64,000 nucleotides of DNA, from NCBI GenBank assembly GCA_963576725.1, contig OY755243.1, positions 74,112,106-74,176,105 on the forward strand, written 5' to 3'. Of the stretch, positions 1-9,757 are shown one piece after another. Source of the stretch: Azorinus chamasolen (Eukaryota; Mollusca; Bivalvia; Cardiida; Solecurtidae). A model generated the notes under the pieces. That model was given only the letters and a program-made list of their open reading frames with translations, had not been told where the DNA came from and ran no database searches. The position numbers were made by a program, and so were the translations under genes. The first letter of the stretch is position 1. Each line of letters starts with the position of its first letter.

Positions 1-220
1 TTGTCACTGACCGTTCTAAGGCGGTACTTCCATCTTCCCCTTTTGTTTGTTTGTTATGTCTTTTGCGTCTCTTTGTATCTTTTATATGCATGTACATTCA
101 CTGTTTTTCGTCGTGGTGCTGTTCGGGTGGCTGTGTGTTTTGTATTTGGTGTTTCCTGCATGACTCATACATTGATTTTAAGGTATTTCAGTCATGAGCA
201 TGCATATGTTGATTGAATTA
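1..220. other. No gene seen
   Basis: T-rich sequence with no recognisable gene or repeat boundary. A 71-codon open frame runs in from the window edge, but it is hydrophobic low-complexity sequence with no family resemblance. Confidence 0.4.
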
Positions 221-450
221 CAGTCTCGAACTCGGATAACTCGAACTTCGCGATATCCAAAACTTACAGTATAGAATTGCTCAAAATCTGTTACTACGCA
301 TGTCTAGAAACGCATATGACAGCTTCTTGCAAGTCTAGAGTAATGCTGAAAGCTCACACAGGAGATTTTAGCTTTACTTTAAACCTGTATTTAGCTCTGA
401 ACTTGAAAAATTGTCGAGATAAGAACTAGGATAAATCGAACCATCAACTG
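221..450. mobile_element. pogo-like MITE pg-E, degraded
   Basis: It begins CAGTCTCGAACTCGG and ends in a decayed complement (CAACTG before TA). The middle holds the pg-E core with TAATGCTGAAAGCTC and TTTACTTTAAACCTG. It has diverged far from the copies at 28138 and 62845. Confidence 0.6.
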
Positions 451-451
451 T

Positions 452-582
452 ACATGATAAGATGCGTAAATTAAAAGATTTTCAAGAATAACTCCTTTAT
501 TTCTCCACCAAACCCTATGCTGTAACCACTCTTTAGAATCGTCTCGATTGAGTATGCACCTTTATCTGTTGCTCTCATGTAC
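452..582 (-). mobile_element. Foldback element fb-G, internally deleted
   Basis: It has GATGCGTAAATTAAAAG, then the arm CACCAAACCCTATGC and CTTTAGAATCGTCTCGA, then the opposite terminus. One hairpin arm is deleted, so the long stem of the family is lost. Confidence 0.65.
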
Positions 583-629
583 CCTTAATGAACAAACATG
601 AATGTCTCCTAACTCTCTACCTTATGAAA

Positions 630-775
630 TATACATACTAATGACATTATGAATATCAATTGGATGAATATTTATAATGACAGAAACTGTAGAATCAGCT
701 ATAAATACACAGTACATCATGGTCATTCAGGTCATACATTCGTCTGATCTTGGTCTTATCTGTTTGCTAAGGCAT
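630..775 (-). mobile_element. pb-2 MITE remnant
   Basis: The long-flank motifs (GACATTATGAATAT, ACAGAAACTGTAGAATC) are followed by a half hairpin with GATCTTGGTCT and CTGTTTGCTAAGGCAT. Both ends have decayed. Sequence to 905 holds further scraps of a pg core and a pb-1 short flank. Confidence 0.5.
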
Positions 776-935
776 CAAACTGCCTGTCTATCAGGTAAAA
801 TGCAGGATGAAAGCAGTCATGCATACAGCTCCTGCATTAATCATTTTCCATCATACAAACGCCCTTTCACGCATTTGCAAACGGAGTAGTCCCACATTGG
901 ACGGCTGCTACAGAAGCTGATCAAGGTCAGCTTTA

Positions 936-1138
936 CAGTAAAAACTATCTATAACGGCCACTCAATTGTGTTAATTAGTTGATATTTAGGACAGGTGGCT
1001 GCTTAAAGCAAGTTGGAAGTTAAACAGAACGTTCCTATAGGAACGTTCTGTTTTACTTCCAACTTGCTTTAAGCAGCCACCTGCCTTAACATAAATGTTT
1101 TGATGTAATTTAGTGGCCGTTATAGAGAGGTTATACTG
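936..1138. mobile_element. pogo-like MITE pg-A
   Basis: The ends are CAGTAAAAACTATC and GGTTATACTG, flanked by TA on both sides. The element is an almost complete foldback: AGGTGGCTGCTTAAAGCAAG in the left arm is mirrored in the right arm. The centre is AACGTTCCTATAGGAACGTT, a variant of the usual GCTCCTATAGGAGC. Confidence 0.85.
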
Positions 1139-1304
1139 TATTTGACTATGTGCAGATATATAGATCTGATCCTACACATGTTTTCCTTGGGTTCAATGGC
1201 CATTATAAAATTTTCATTTGATGACTTTTCATGATGTAGTGAATTTTTGTATAAATATGCATGGGGTAAATGTTAAACCCCCTTTTAGTGGTTGTTATTG
1301 AGGT

Positions 1305-1543
1305 TTAACCCTTTCGTTTATATAAAAGCCTCTTCATACCTTTGCGAACAGAGTAGACCCAGGTCAGACCGCTCTTGTAGGAGCCGTTTGATCAGACTGC
1401 TCTGTTTGCTTATGGAAAATTATAGATCTCAGTATGCAGTTTCAAAAACAGTGAAATCATTCATTTTCCATGTTCCGTGTTATTGATTCCGGCCATGAAT
1501 ATTGATGAGGTGAAGAAATCTGAATAAATATTAAACAGGGAAT
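1305..1543 (+). mobile_element. piggyBac-type MITE pb-1
   Basis: It starts TTAACCCTTTCG, with the hairpin beginning GCGAACAGAGTAGACCC and closing near CTCTGTTTGC. The long flank ends ATTAAACAGGGAA; the terminal GGGTTAA has decayed. Confidence 0.75.
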
Positions 1544-1689
1544 GTAAAACGGTTGCGTGATCACACTTGTTAACGATTAATGCTGCACGATTGTTTACAT
1601 AACATACCATATAATGGTTAGGGACAAACTTTGTTGACAAATATTGACATGCGCAGACGGGTTAGTGTAGTGTGCTTGTTTATTATAGT

Positions 1690-1920
1690 GTCACCTCTAC
1701 TGCATGGGCCAGGCGGTTTGGCTTATGAGACACCTTATTGGTCTTTCACAGTACCTCCAAATTACCAACCTTTATGACAGGCACCAGGCAGGTAGGCAAT
1801 CGGTAACTATTCTTTAACTGGGCCCACCGACCGGCCATATCAGAACGAACCCCTAACAGGGATCGAACCATCGACCTCTCGGTCCAAAAGTGAGTGCCTT
1901 ATCCACTAGGCAATGGGATC
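1690..1920 (-). mobile_element. tRNA-derived SINE
   Basis: Read on the minus strand, the head carries an A-box-like TTGCCTAGTGG and a B box GGTTCGATCCC about 45 bp apart, as in a pol III promoter. It is followed by about 150 bp of non-tRNA body. There is no intact cloverleaf, so it is not a functional tRNA. The 3' boundary at the lower coordinate is approximate. Confidence 0.7.
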
Positions 1921-1984
1921 AGTATGACACTGTATGACATAATTATATTACAGTTTTTTAAATTATTCTTGTCATACTAAAATC

Positions 1985-2060
1985 TTCCCGTATGTCCTAC
2001 GTTTTGTCCATGAATATTCAGTAGGCATTGCAATTTGGAATAAACATAGAACAGGGATTG
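1985..2060 (+). mobile_element. pb-1 long-flank fragment
   Basis: It matches only the terminal part of pb-1: CATGAATATTCAGTAGGCAT through AACATAGAACAGGGA. The hairpin half is missing. Confidence 0.6.
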
Positions 2061-2067
2061 GGTTGAC

Positions 2068-2314
2068 ATAAACCCTTTCGGTGCCAAATTTCTAGTTGCC
2101 GTCTGCAATCCAATTTTGTTAAATCATTCGGTCAAATAAGGAAGTAAGATAAATAAATAAAAACCTCATTGGAATAAAGCACACATACAGAAATAGAGTT
2201 TGAGACAAATAGTGAAGTCCCTGATCAGACGCCGCCTTGAAAAGGCGGCATCTGATATGGGACTGCACTATTTGTTGTGGTGCATTTATGCGACATCGGC
2301 GGTGAAAGGGTTAA
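2068..2314 (-). mobile_element. piggyBac-type MITE pb-9
   Basis: Ends AACCCTTTCGG and GGTGAAAGGGTTAA. The hairpin (ACAAATAGTG...CACTATTTGT) is near the right end and has a distinct centre, CGCCTTGAAAAGGCG. No second copy was recognised in the window. Confidence 0.7.
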
Positions 2315-2511
2315 GGATACTGGGTGGGGTGATGGGGGTTCAGCTATGTAGACAGTTTGGAACCTCATGAAGCACCAATTTACTCAGCGTGTCATCAGGA
2401 TCCAAACTGCTTGATAGACTCTGTGACTGTGTTGTTAAAAAATGATGTACACGATAAAAATCAACTGTGATACCTGGAGTCGACAATTTGTACTAGCAAA
2501 CGTTTTGTCAG

Positions 2512-2604
2512 CAGTCAACAGAGGAGCTTTCTGTATTACTTTTGCTCCGCATTAAGCAGCCACCTGCTGTTTAAGACTCCTGTATTCAATAATTAAATGA
2601 CCGC
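2512..2604. mobile_element. pg-F right arm, interrupted
   Basis: Only the right half survives: GGAGCTTTCTG, GCATTAAGCAGCCACCTGC and the subterminal AAATGACCGC. It runs straight into the TTAA of the pb-4 copy at 2605, which matches the TTAA expected in the pg-F terminus. Confidence 0.65.
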
Positions 2605-2833
2605 TTAACCCATTACATCATAGGCTATTTTTAGATACAACCTTTTTGAATAAATCTACCGAAAAGGAGCATTAACTATAGAAAAGGAAAATTTTAGAAT
2701 GTTGTAGTTTGAAACCATTGTGGTTAATAGAGCATTTGCTCCATTACGAGCAAATGCTCTATTTATCTCAATGGTTTGACAAAGTGATTTTTACAGAGTC
2801 GTCAAATTTCGTCAGCATGAGGGAATGGCTTAA
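2605..2833 (+). mobile_element. piggyBac-type MITE pb-4
   Basis: It starts TTAACCCATTACATCATAGG and ends GAGGGAATGGCTTAA. The hairpin has GAGCATTTGCTCC arms. It is inserted in the TTAA of a pg-F terminus. Confidence 0.85.
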
Positions 2834-2849
2834 ACGTGTTCTACTTATT

Positions 2850-2960
2850 TCATAAGCAGCGATAGCAACCCTGATCAGACGGCTTCTTTAGGAGAGGGCT
2901 GATCTGGGTTTACTCTGTTTGAAAAGCTTCAAACGGCTTAAAGTGTTAAGTCAGTTACTG
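2850..2960 (-). mobile_element. pb hairpin remnant
   Basis: A decayed hairpin (CCTGATCAGACGGC, GCTGATCTGGGT, CTCTGTTTG) with a short flank and no clear TTAA ends. Confidence 0.5.
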
Positions 2961-3480
2961 CATGCACATTAAACACTATTCAAGTGGAAAGGGTAAATAA
3001 CTTACCGCCTGTAGCTGTTAGTATCCAGTGGCTTTAAAATCTTTATGTATGCGGTTTATTACTGTCTAAAAACTTCCTCGTCCTAGCTGCACCGCCATTT
3101 GTGCGTACATTTTCATTTATATCTCGTTCCCTAGTCCTTTAACTGAATGTGTATACAGTGTTTTATACCAACTTTATCGCTACTTGTATAGACTGTTGAC
3201 TTAAAACACTTGATATGCACGAGCCCAAGCTCCTTGTTCAATGTTTATATCAATTTCGAACTCTGCGTGCTTTACTGAAGTGTCTCACTGATGTAAGTGG
3301 TCGATGGTGACATCCGCATAATACCTACCCATGTAACTTAAGTCATCCGTTTCGAATGATTTGTCTATATGTGCATCAGCCATGTTGTACGAAAACCAGC
3401 TTTTGTACATTAGAAACAGTGTAGACCAAAACCGATCTACGTTTATAAAAATAACCTGACCGAGCAGGGTCTACGTTGTT
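2961..3480. other. No gene or repeat recognised
   Basis: About 500 bp of single-copy-looking AT-rich DNA. I see no exon-like segment with good splice sites on either strand. Confidence 0.4.
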
Positions 3481-3699
3481 TGTAGATGTACAGTAAAACT
3501 CCTATTAAAGCGACCAAGTTGACAAGTTGCAACTTAATACAGGACTTACAGTTACGCAGTTGTTCTGGGTTAAACTAAAACTGCATTATTTCGTCGGTTG
3601 AATCTCGTCCAGCGCGTGGCTGATACATGTACAGTAAAACTCAGGGTCTGCGTTATTTGCAGATGTACTGTAAAACTTCCCTAAAACGACCACATACCT

Positions 3700-3956
3700 T
3701 TAACCATTACCTCCATAAATACGCCTTTCTACGCCTTTGCAAACTGAGTAGACCCAGATCAGACGGCTCCTGTAGGAGCCGTCTGATCAGGGTCTACTCT
3801 GTTTGCTTATGATATAATATAGATATGATTCAACAGTTTCTGTCTTGGATTAAAATTCCTGTGTCCATGTGCTTTTTATAACATTTTTTTTTAATCTAAT
3901 TAATATTCATGACGTCGCTATTTCTTACATGAATATTCATGGAAGAAAGGGTTTAA
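3700..3956 (+). mobile_element. piggyBac-type MITE pb-2
   Basis: It starts TTAACCATTACCTCC and ends GAAGAAAGGGTTTAA. The hairpin GCAAACTGAGTAGACCCAGA folds back to GGTCTACTCTGTTTGC. It lies inside pg-type sequence: a CTAAAACGACCACAT terminus on the left and GACAAGTGTAAAGCAGG on the right. Confidence 0.85.
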
Positions 3957-4154
3957 GACAAGTGTAAAGCAGGGAAACAGTTATACAGAAAGCACCGACG
4001 AGTGACACACACAAACAGAGTGGATCCATATCATCCAACGAGGCTGTTGTTCTGTACTAAAGCTGCAGACTCTGCATCGTTGGGAGACGTACAGTAAAAC
4101 TTCTCTAAAAAGACCACTTAATTTTAAGACAAGTGGAAAGCAGGAAAACAGTTA

Positions 4155-4355
4155 CAGTAAACCCACTCTAACCCGGAATGGCAGTAAAGAAAATCATAGA
4201 TACTTTTAGTGAGGACGCTTAATGCAGGGCGAAAGTCATGCAGAAAACCCTTGGAAGAGCTTTCTGCATGATTTTCGCCATGCATCAAGCTGCCACCTGT
4301 CTCCAAGACCGACACTTAAACTAAATGTACCGCCTGGTTTAGAGGGGTTTTACTG
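4155..4355. mobile_element. pogo-like MITE pg-C
   Basis: Ends CAGTAAACCCACTCTAACCC and GGTTTAGAGGGGTTTTACTG. The core has ATGCAGGGCGAAAGTCATGC against GCATGATTTTCGCCATGCAT. Confidence 0.85.
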
Positions 4356-4472
4356 TTGTATACATACAGCATTGGTGACACAAACACAGTGAATCCAGAT
4401 CATCTATCGAGGCAGTTGTTCTGCTGAGTCTGCATTGTTTCGCAGGTTGAATCTCACCCAGCGTGACTAATA

Positions 4473-4898
4473 CAGTGAAAGCTCGCTAATCCAAACACTC
4501 AGATAAATAGCATTATCAGTCTTTTACCCATTCCTCCATAGGCTATTTTTAGACCCAACCTCTTTGAATAAATCTACCCAAAAGGAGCATTTACTAGAGA
4601 AAAGTAAAAGTTTAGAATTTTGTAGTATGAAACCATTGTGATAAATAGAGCATTTGCTCCTATAGGAGCAAATGCTCTATTTATCACAATGGTTTCAAAA
4701 AATGGTTATTACGGAGGCGTAGAAAGGCGTATTTATGGAGGAAAGGGTTAAGACAGGTGGCAATTTAATGCATGGCAAGAGTCATGCAGAGCTCCCCCGT
4801 AAGCATTCTGCAGGACTTCCACCCTGAATTAAGCAATATCCTGCCTAGAAAGTTCTCAATTCTTCATTTCTAAAAATTGGATTAGCGAAGGTTCACTG
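4473..4898. mobile_element. pg-C-like MITE interrupted by pb-4
   Basis: Left end CAGTGAAAGCTCGCTAATCC and right end GGATTAGCGAAGGTTCACTG are complementary. A complete pb-4 sits between them at 4523-4751. After the insert, the pg arm resumes with GACAGGTGGCAATTTAATGC. Confidence 0.8.
4523..4751 (+). mobile_element. pb-4 nested in a pg element
   Basis: Starts TTTACCCATTCCTCCATAGG (first TTAA mutated) and ends GAAAGGGTTAA. The hairpin centre is an exact GCTCCTATAGGAGC at 4656-4669. Confidence 0.85.
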
Positions 4899-5182
4899 TA
4901 TTTAAGTAATTGCAGAGATACAAAGTCTAAGTATTTATTATTATTGTTTACGACCACTTGAGTATAAATAATATTTTATTGTTTGATCAGAGTGCGTCCT
5001 ATAAATAGCACAGTACTTAAGCACAGTACTTAAGCATGCGTTTCATTACATTTCCGGCAGAGTTTGACCCAAGTCATATGAGGAGCGTTGTATTTTTTCT
5101 TCAGATAAATCTCTTACTCACAAACTGCCACACCCAGTTTATAAAAGCAGCTCAGAATTAAACATTGACACAATTTCATGTA

Positions 5183-5342
5183 CAATAAAACCCTCCAAAC
5201 CGGACGTTCAAATTTAGTATAAATATCGGCCTTGGAGACCGGTATGTAGCTTAATCCAGGGTAACTCTGCATTAAGCAGCCACCTACATAAAATAATTTA
5301 AATTATTTTCTACTAAAATTCCGGATTAGAGGGGGTTTACTG
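5183..5342. mobile_element. pg-C, internally deleted
   Basis: Ends CAATAAAACCCTCCAAACCGG and CCGGATTAGAGGGGG with TACTG. Most of the core hairpin is missing. Confidence 0.75.
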
Positions 5343-5417
5343 TATTATAACAACAATTTCAGTTCAACCATGAGCCTTCCAGAGCAGATAGTATTATGCA
5401 CCTACAGTATTACCATT

Positions 5418-5641
5418 TTAACCCTTTCCCTCAAATAAACGTGTTTTCGCGCATTTGCAAACAGAGTAGACCCAGATCAGACCGCTCCTATAGGTCTGCT
5501 CTGTTTGCTAATGTAATTTGAAAGATTCGTTTCTTTAATGGCTACAATGTTTCACCTTCCGTATTTCGTTATAACTATTTTGTACATGAATATTCAGTTG
5601 GTATTGAAATTGTTGTAAATGTGGAACAGGGAAAGGGTTAA
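5418..5641 (+). mobile_element. piggyBac-type MITE pb-1
   Basis: TTAACCCTTTCCCTC on the left and GGAACAGGGAAAGGGTTAA on the right. The hairpin has lost its right arm next to the centre (CCGCTCCTATAGGTCTGC). Confidence 0.85.
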
Positions 5642-5689
5642 AGCAAACACCTAAACGAATTATGTACGTGAGTCTTACATGAAGATGAT

Positions 5690-5790
5690 ATCTTAATGCA
5701 GGAAGAAAGTAATGCAGTAAACTCCCATAGGAGCTTTCTGCATTACTTTCGTCCGCATTAAGCAACCGTCTGCTTATAAAAAATATCCAT
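5690..5790. mobile_element. pg core hairpin, termini decayed
   Basis: CTTAATGCAGGAAGAAAGTA folds against TACTTTCGTCCGCATTAAG around CTCCCATAGGAG. Outer inverted repeats are not clear on either side. Confidence 0.6.
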
Positions 5791-5829
5791 GTTTACTTAT
5801 CAAATGGTTGCTGTATGGGTGTTCTATTG

Positions 5830-6220
5830 TATATAATTACACATTGATATTGATCAGAAACTCGTTTTGTTGACCGCAGAATGAATTCAAAAGAACAAAC
5901 ATTTTTAATCAATATGAAAGATTTGCTTTCTGGGCAAGTACAATATATTTTTATGAAAAAAAAAACAATGTAGTAAAACCGAACTAAGATACAATATATT
6001 TGATCATCGCTGAAAGGAGAAAATCGAAGCTTGTCTCATTTTAGTCATTGAATAGCACGTTGAAGGGTTTATATGATCGTAACTATTCGGCTGTTTCCGA
6101 CATACTTGGGAAAGTACCTCGTGATCATAAGTTCTATTTTACTACCAATTGACTTGTGTGACTTGTCTCGGCAAATTCGCATGAAACGATAGAAGTTGTT
6201 TTAAGCTGCCAATCATTTAT
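5830..6220. other. No gene or repeat recognised
   Basis: AT-rich sequence with an A9 run near 5958 and no supportable feature. Confidence 0.4.
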
Positions 6221-6230
6221 GGAATATATG

Positions 6231-6419
6231 TGTCTTAAAAAGCAGGTGGTTGCTTAATGAAGGGCAAAATTAATGCAGAAAGCTCCTATAGGAGGGCAAA
6301 ATTAATGCAGAAAGCTCCTATAGGAGCTTTCTGCATTACGTTTGACCTACATTAAGCTACCACCTGCCTTACAGACGCGTAATTAGACCTCTTTTTGATT
6401 ACCGCTTAAGACAGGTTCC
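6231..6419. mobile_element. pg-F with 31-bp internal duplication
   Basis: The core left arm (GGCAAAATTAATGCAGAAAG) occurs twice in a row before the single right arm. The right terminus reads GATTACCGCTTAAGACAGG; the left CAG end is not clear. Confidence 0.7.
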
Positions 6420-6623
6420 ATTGCACGTTGTGCAGATAATCACATTCATTATTCATCCAGTAAGACGAAAATAAAACGATGTCAACGAAGCTGAAACAAT
6501 TTCAATTTCCATTCATTTTACGTTTCAAAATGTCTCACTAGATTCTCTTGACTTCATGTAGAAAATTACCTGTCAATATGGCCGCTTCCGTATTGTTTCG
6601 ATAATTCGCTTAAAAATTAGGTA

Positions 6624-6822
6624 CAGTAGAATCTGTCTTAAGCGGCCATTTATTTATTGAACATAGAAGTGTTACAAAGCATGTGGTTGCTTAATGCAGG
6701 GCAAAAGCAATGCAGAAAGCTCCTACAGGAGCTTTCTGCATTACCTTTGACCTGCATTAAGCTACCACCTGCCTAACAGACCGATAATTAGACGTCATTT
6801 TGAGGGCCGCTTAAGACAATAC
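6624..6822. mobile_element. pogo-like MITE pg-F
   Basis: Starts CAGTAGAATCTGTCTTAAGC after TA. The core hairpin closes at AAAGCTCCTACAGGAGCTTT, and GGCCGCTTAAGACA marks the decayed right end. Confidence 0.8.
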
Positions 6823-7173
6823 TAATTATGCTGTATATGTTTCGATTGGGTTACATGTGTATGGAATGGTCTGATAATGAGCATTGTATTTATGTCTTAT
6901 ATTAAAAGATTTACATACATTTAAAACACCTGAGTGGAGCTTGAGAACGAATAAAATATGACTGCTGTCACGAGAACCGGACAGCCGGACATTAGCCAAG
7001 GGGGTTAACACGGGTTTGACATCAGTAGAAGCTGGATATTGTCCAGTTTCACGTTTTGGCTGACTTTATATTTTTTATCTCATGAATACATGTAGTTATG
7101 CAAGAATTCATGAATATTCATCAACTTAATTTTTATTATGTAGAATATATATTCATAAGCAAACATGCACGTA

Positions 7174-7364
7174 CAGTAAAACCTAATGCGACCAGCAAAA
7201 GGGGCATAATTCACAGTGGCAAAGGCAGGTGGTAGCTTAAGGCAGGACGAAAGTTATGCAAAAAGCTCCTTTCTCCATAACTTTCGTCCTGCATTAAGCT
7301 ACCACCTGCTTATAAAGGCAGTCATGTGCATTCATTAAGTGGTCGAATTAGAAAGGTTTTACTG
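7174..7364. mobile_element. pogo-like MITE pg-B
   Basis: Ends CAGTAAAACCTAATGCGACC and GGTCGAATTAGAAAGGTTTT then ACTG, flanked by TA. Core arms carry GCAGGACGAAAGTTATGC and the complement; the central palindrome is shortened. Confidence 0.85.
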
Positions 7365-7460
7365 TAGTAGATTCTTATCAGACAGATTCTGCAGGATCTG
7401 GTTCTACTCCGATTGCAAGGGTACTTAAATGAGTATAAGTGCAGTAAAGGCCTAAACAGT

Positions 7461-7680
7461 TTAACCCTTTCCCTGTTCTATGTTTGTTTCAAATTTCAAA
7501 ACCTACTAAATATTCATGCACAAAATAGTTATAATGAAATGTGGAAGCTGGAACATTGTAGATGTTTTAGAAACTAAAGAAACCGATCTATCAAATTTAA
7601 TTAGAAACAGAGCAGAACCTGACCTGGGTCTACTCTGTTTGTAAATGCATCAAAAAGCGTTTATATGAAGTAAATGATAA
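7461..7680 (-). mobile_element. piggyBac-type MITE pb-1
   Basis: Long flank first: TTAACCCTTTCCCTGTTCTA, with CCTACTAAATATTCATG inside. The hairpin is shortened (GAACCTGACCTGGGTCTAC). The distal TTAA has decayed. Confidence 0.8.
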
Positions 7681-7788
7681 ATAATGTGCTGTGAGATAAT
7701 TTGATAAAGACATGTTAACATTTAGCATGCTGAGCAAACGTTTGTTGGTAGAAAACAATATCGACTTCAGTTGTCAGAGCTGATTTAA

Positions 7789-7925
7789 CCCCCCCCCCCC
7801 ACACACAAAAAGCCCCCCACCCAACAGCAACAACAACAACAAAAAGACACCACCAAACAACGAAACGACAACAACAAAACGAGCAAAACCAACCAACCAA
7901 CCAAAAAACAAATAAAACAAAAAAC
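7789..7925. repeat. C-run and (CAA)n low-complexity tract
   Basis: A C10 run is followed by AC- and CAA-rich sequence of about 120 bp containing almost no T on this strand. The open frame on the other strand is an artefact of this composition. Confidence 0.8.
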
Positions 7926-7934
7926 ATGGTAAAT

Positions 7935-8156
7935 ATGTCAAACAGTTTGGATCCAGATGAGATGCCGAGATACCCCTGTTGGAGCCGTCTAATCAGGGTA
8001 TGCTCCGTTTGCTAATGGAATTTGATATATCTGTTTCTTTAGTTTCTAAAACAGTTACAATGTTCCATCGGTCGTTTTTCATTATAACTATTTGTCCATG
8101 TATATTCAGTATAGGTATTGAAATTTGAAATAAATATCAAACAGGGAAAGGGTTAT
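7935..8156 (+). mobile_element. Chimeric pb-5/pb-1 MITE
   Basis: The left hairpin arm is pb-5 (CAAACAGTTTGGATCC, GATGAGATGCCGAG). The right arm and long flank are pb-1 (GGAGCCGTCTAATCAGGG, CAAACAGGGAAAGGGTTA). The join is at about 7970 in the hairpin centre. Confidence 0.75.
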
Positions 8157-9599
8157 ATACGAAACTGACCTGATATCCTCTATGTCCGAGTGAAACGTTT
8201 GCCGTGACACCGGTCGCGCAGTATCACGTCATCTGCTAGAATCAAAGGAAAGTGACCAAGAATAAGAACTCGACGACTTAAAACTCGGTTAGAGATCAGG
8301 GGAAGGCAATTGTATTGAGTGTAAATGAACATAAGCTGACTTTCTTTAGCTTTGGTGCCATACCGTGGTGTTCAAGGGGCGTATGGTGGTGTTGGGAATC
8401 GGAACCAAAAAGTTTACTCGATCATCGGACATGTTCGCTAACGATCATCGATTAAAAATCACGACTAAATTCTAATGTGGCGGGCGTATTTCACTTTTGC
8501 TAAGAATCCAAAATTTAATATGGGTTGGAGGTTTTCAATCAATGTATATCTATACCAGTATCTTTGTCTAAAATATAACCTTTGATAAGGATAAACTCTA
8601 TTCTGAGTAAAGTCTTAGATTACAAAATAATTCTGCTCAGTTAAAAACAACGTGACAAACAAAGTGTAGAACCGGTCTAATCAGATGCACATTGTCCGGC
8701 TTTTACTGTAAGGTCTCCATACCAGGTGCGGATCCAGGATTTCAGATTAAGGGGGGAGCCGGAGGGAGCACCGTAGTGGAACAGGGCATCCCTCTACGGT
8801 ATAATACCGCGCTGGTACATTGGGAGTCTTGCTGGCATGACTTGCTACCCTGCCCTCAACCAGTGCCAGGGATTCCTGTTAAGCTAACCCAGTTTCCTTA
8901 TTTTTGCTTACCAGTGAACTGGGTCGTGTAATATATGGGCAGCGGGCAGATTAAGCCTGTACGGTCTAATGCAGCATCGCGTGTCTCAATCAGTCTCGAT
9001 TTGTCCGATGTGATTCCTTTGCCATTGCAGCCGGTGGGATATGTTGTAGGAACAGTATACGGGATACCTTCTTTAGCTCTACTTTGGCTGGGCTTTTTGG
9101 GTTCCCATAATAAGACATTTTATTCTGTAATTAAATTTTTGATATACCCTATTACAACTCTATTAAAATATGATCCGCTGTGTACTCCCTCATTGCCATA
9201 GCGGGTCGAATAGTGTTTGACTGGAGGGGTTGCATAGTGCGCGTATATAACAGTTGTTTATTTGTATTGCTTTTTCAAATTGATCTGTTCTGTTACCCAA
9301 TTTTCCGGCAATAGTTTATGTGTAGTGTTGTATGCCAAAACAAATGTACCCAAGTCTGTTGAGTCTGGGTCAAAATTATGTGACGTACTGGCACTGCGCA
9401 TAGAATGTTGCATTCAAGTTTTTGTTTTTTATGATCTGAGTGCGTTGACACAATATAATAGAGCATAATACGACACAGACAGATAAACTTACGGAAAATA
9501 TGTAGTTGATTTACCTATGTCCTAAATAAATTCTTTTTTATTATTATTCTTATCTATTATTATATAAGTATTAAATATATTTTATTTTAAATGTTCTAT
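8157..9599. other. No gene supported
   Basis: Mixed sequence, partly GC-richer at 8725-9060 around GGTGCGGATCCAGGATTT. It may be part of an uncharacterised retroelement, because it leads towards the repeat tail at 9600. Three short open frames at 8692-9468 have no recognisable domain. Confidence 0.35.
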
Positions 9600-9689
9600 A
9601 ATTTACGCATTATTGTACATAAACTGTATCTTTGTGAAGCGCTTTTGAACGCACATAACCTGTATGAAAAGAGCGCTATATAAATGTGG

Positions 9690-9734
<45 letters not shown>

Positions 9735-9735
9735 C
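9600..9735 (+). mobile_element. Retroelement 3' tail with (TAA)n
   Basis: The segment GAAGCGCTTTTGAACG...AAAGAGCGCTATATAAATGT followed by about 15 ATA units is the kind of tail seen on many invertebrate SINE/LINE copies. The body upstream was not identified. Confidence 0.6.
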
Positions 9736-9757
9736 ACAAATGGTGATAAACCGTCAT

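Larger units (their letters stand above)
3480..4475. repeat. Locally triplicated segment
   Basis: Three diverged copies, near 3540-3640, 4010-4095 and 4385-4475, share GCAGTTGTTCTG, a GCATTGTTTCG-like stretch and TTGAATCTC.CCCAGCG, each followed by a CAGT(A/G)AAA pg end. The duplication seems to have involved a host segment plus its adjoining MITE end. Confidence 0.5.

Noticed and set aside
1850..1917. Possible functional tRNA gene (minus strand)
   Set aside because: A and B boxes are present but the acceptor stem and anticodon arm do not form; it is the head of a SINE.
8935..9201. 88-codon frame with a hydrophobic stretch
   Set aside because: It overlaps GC-rich sequence that may be part of a retroelement; no recognisable protein, and adjacent frames are equally open.
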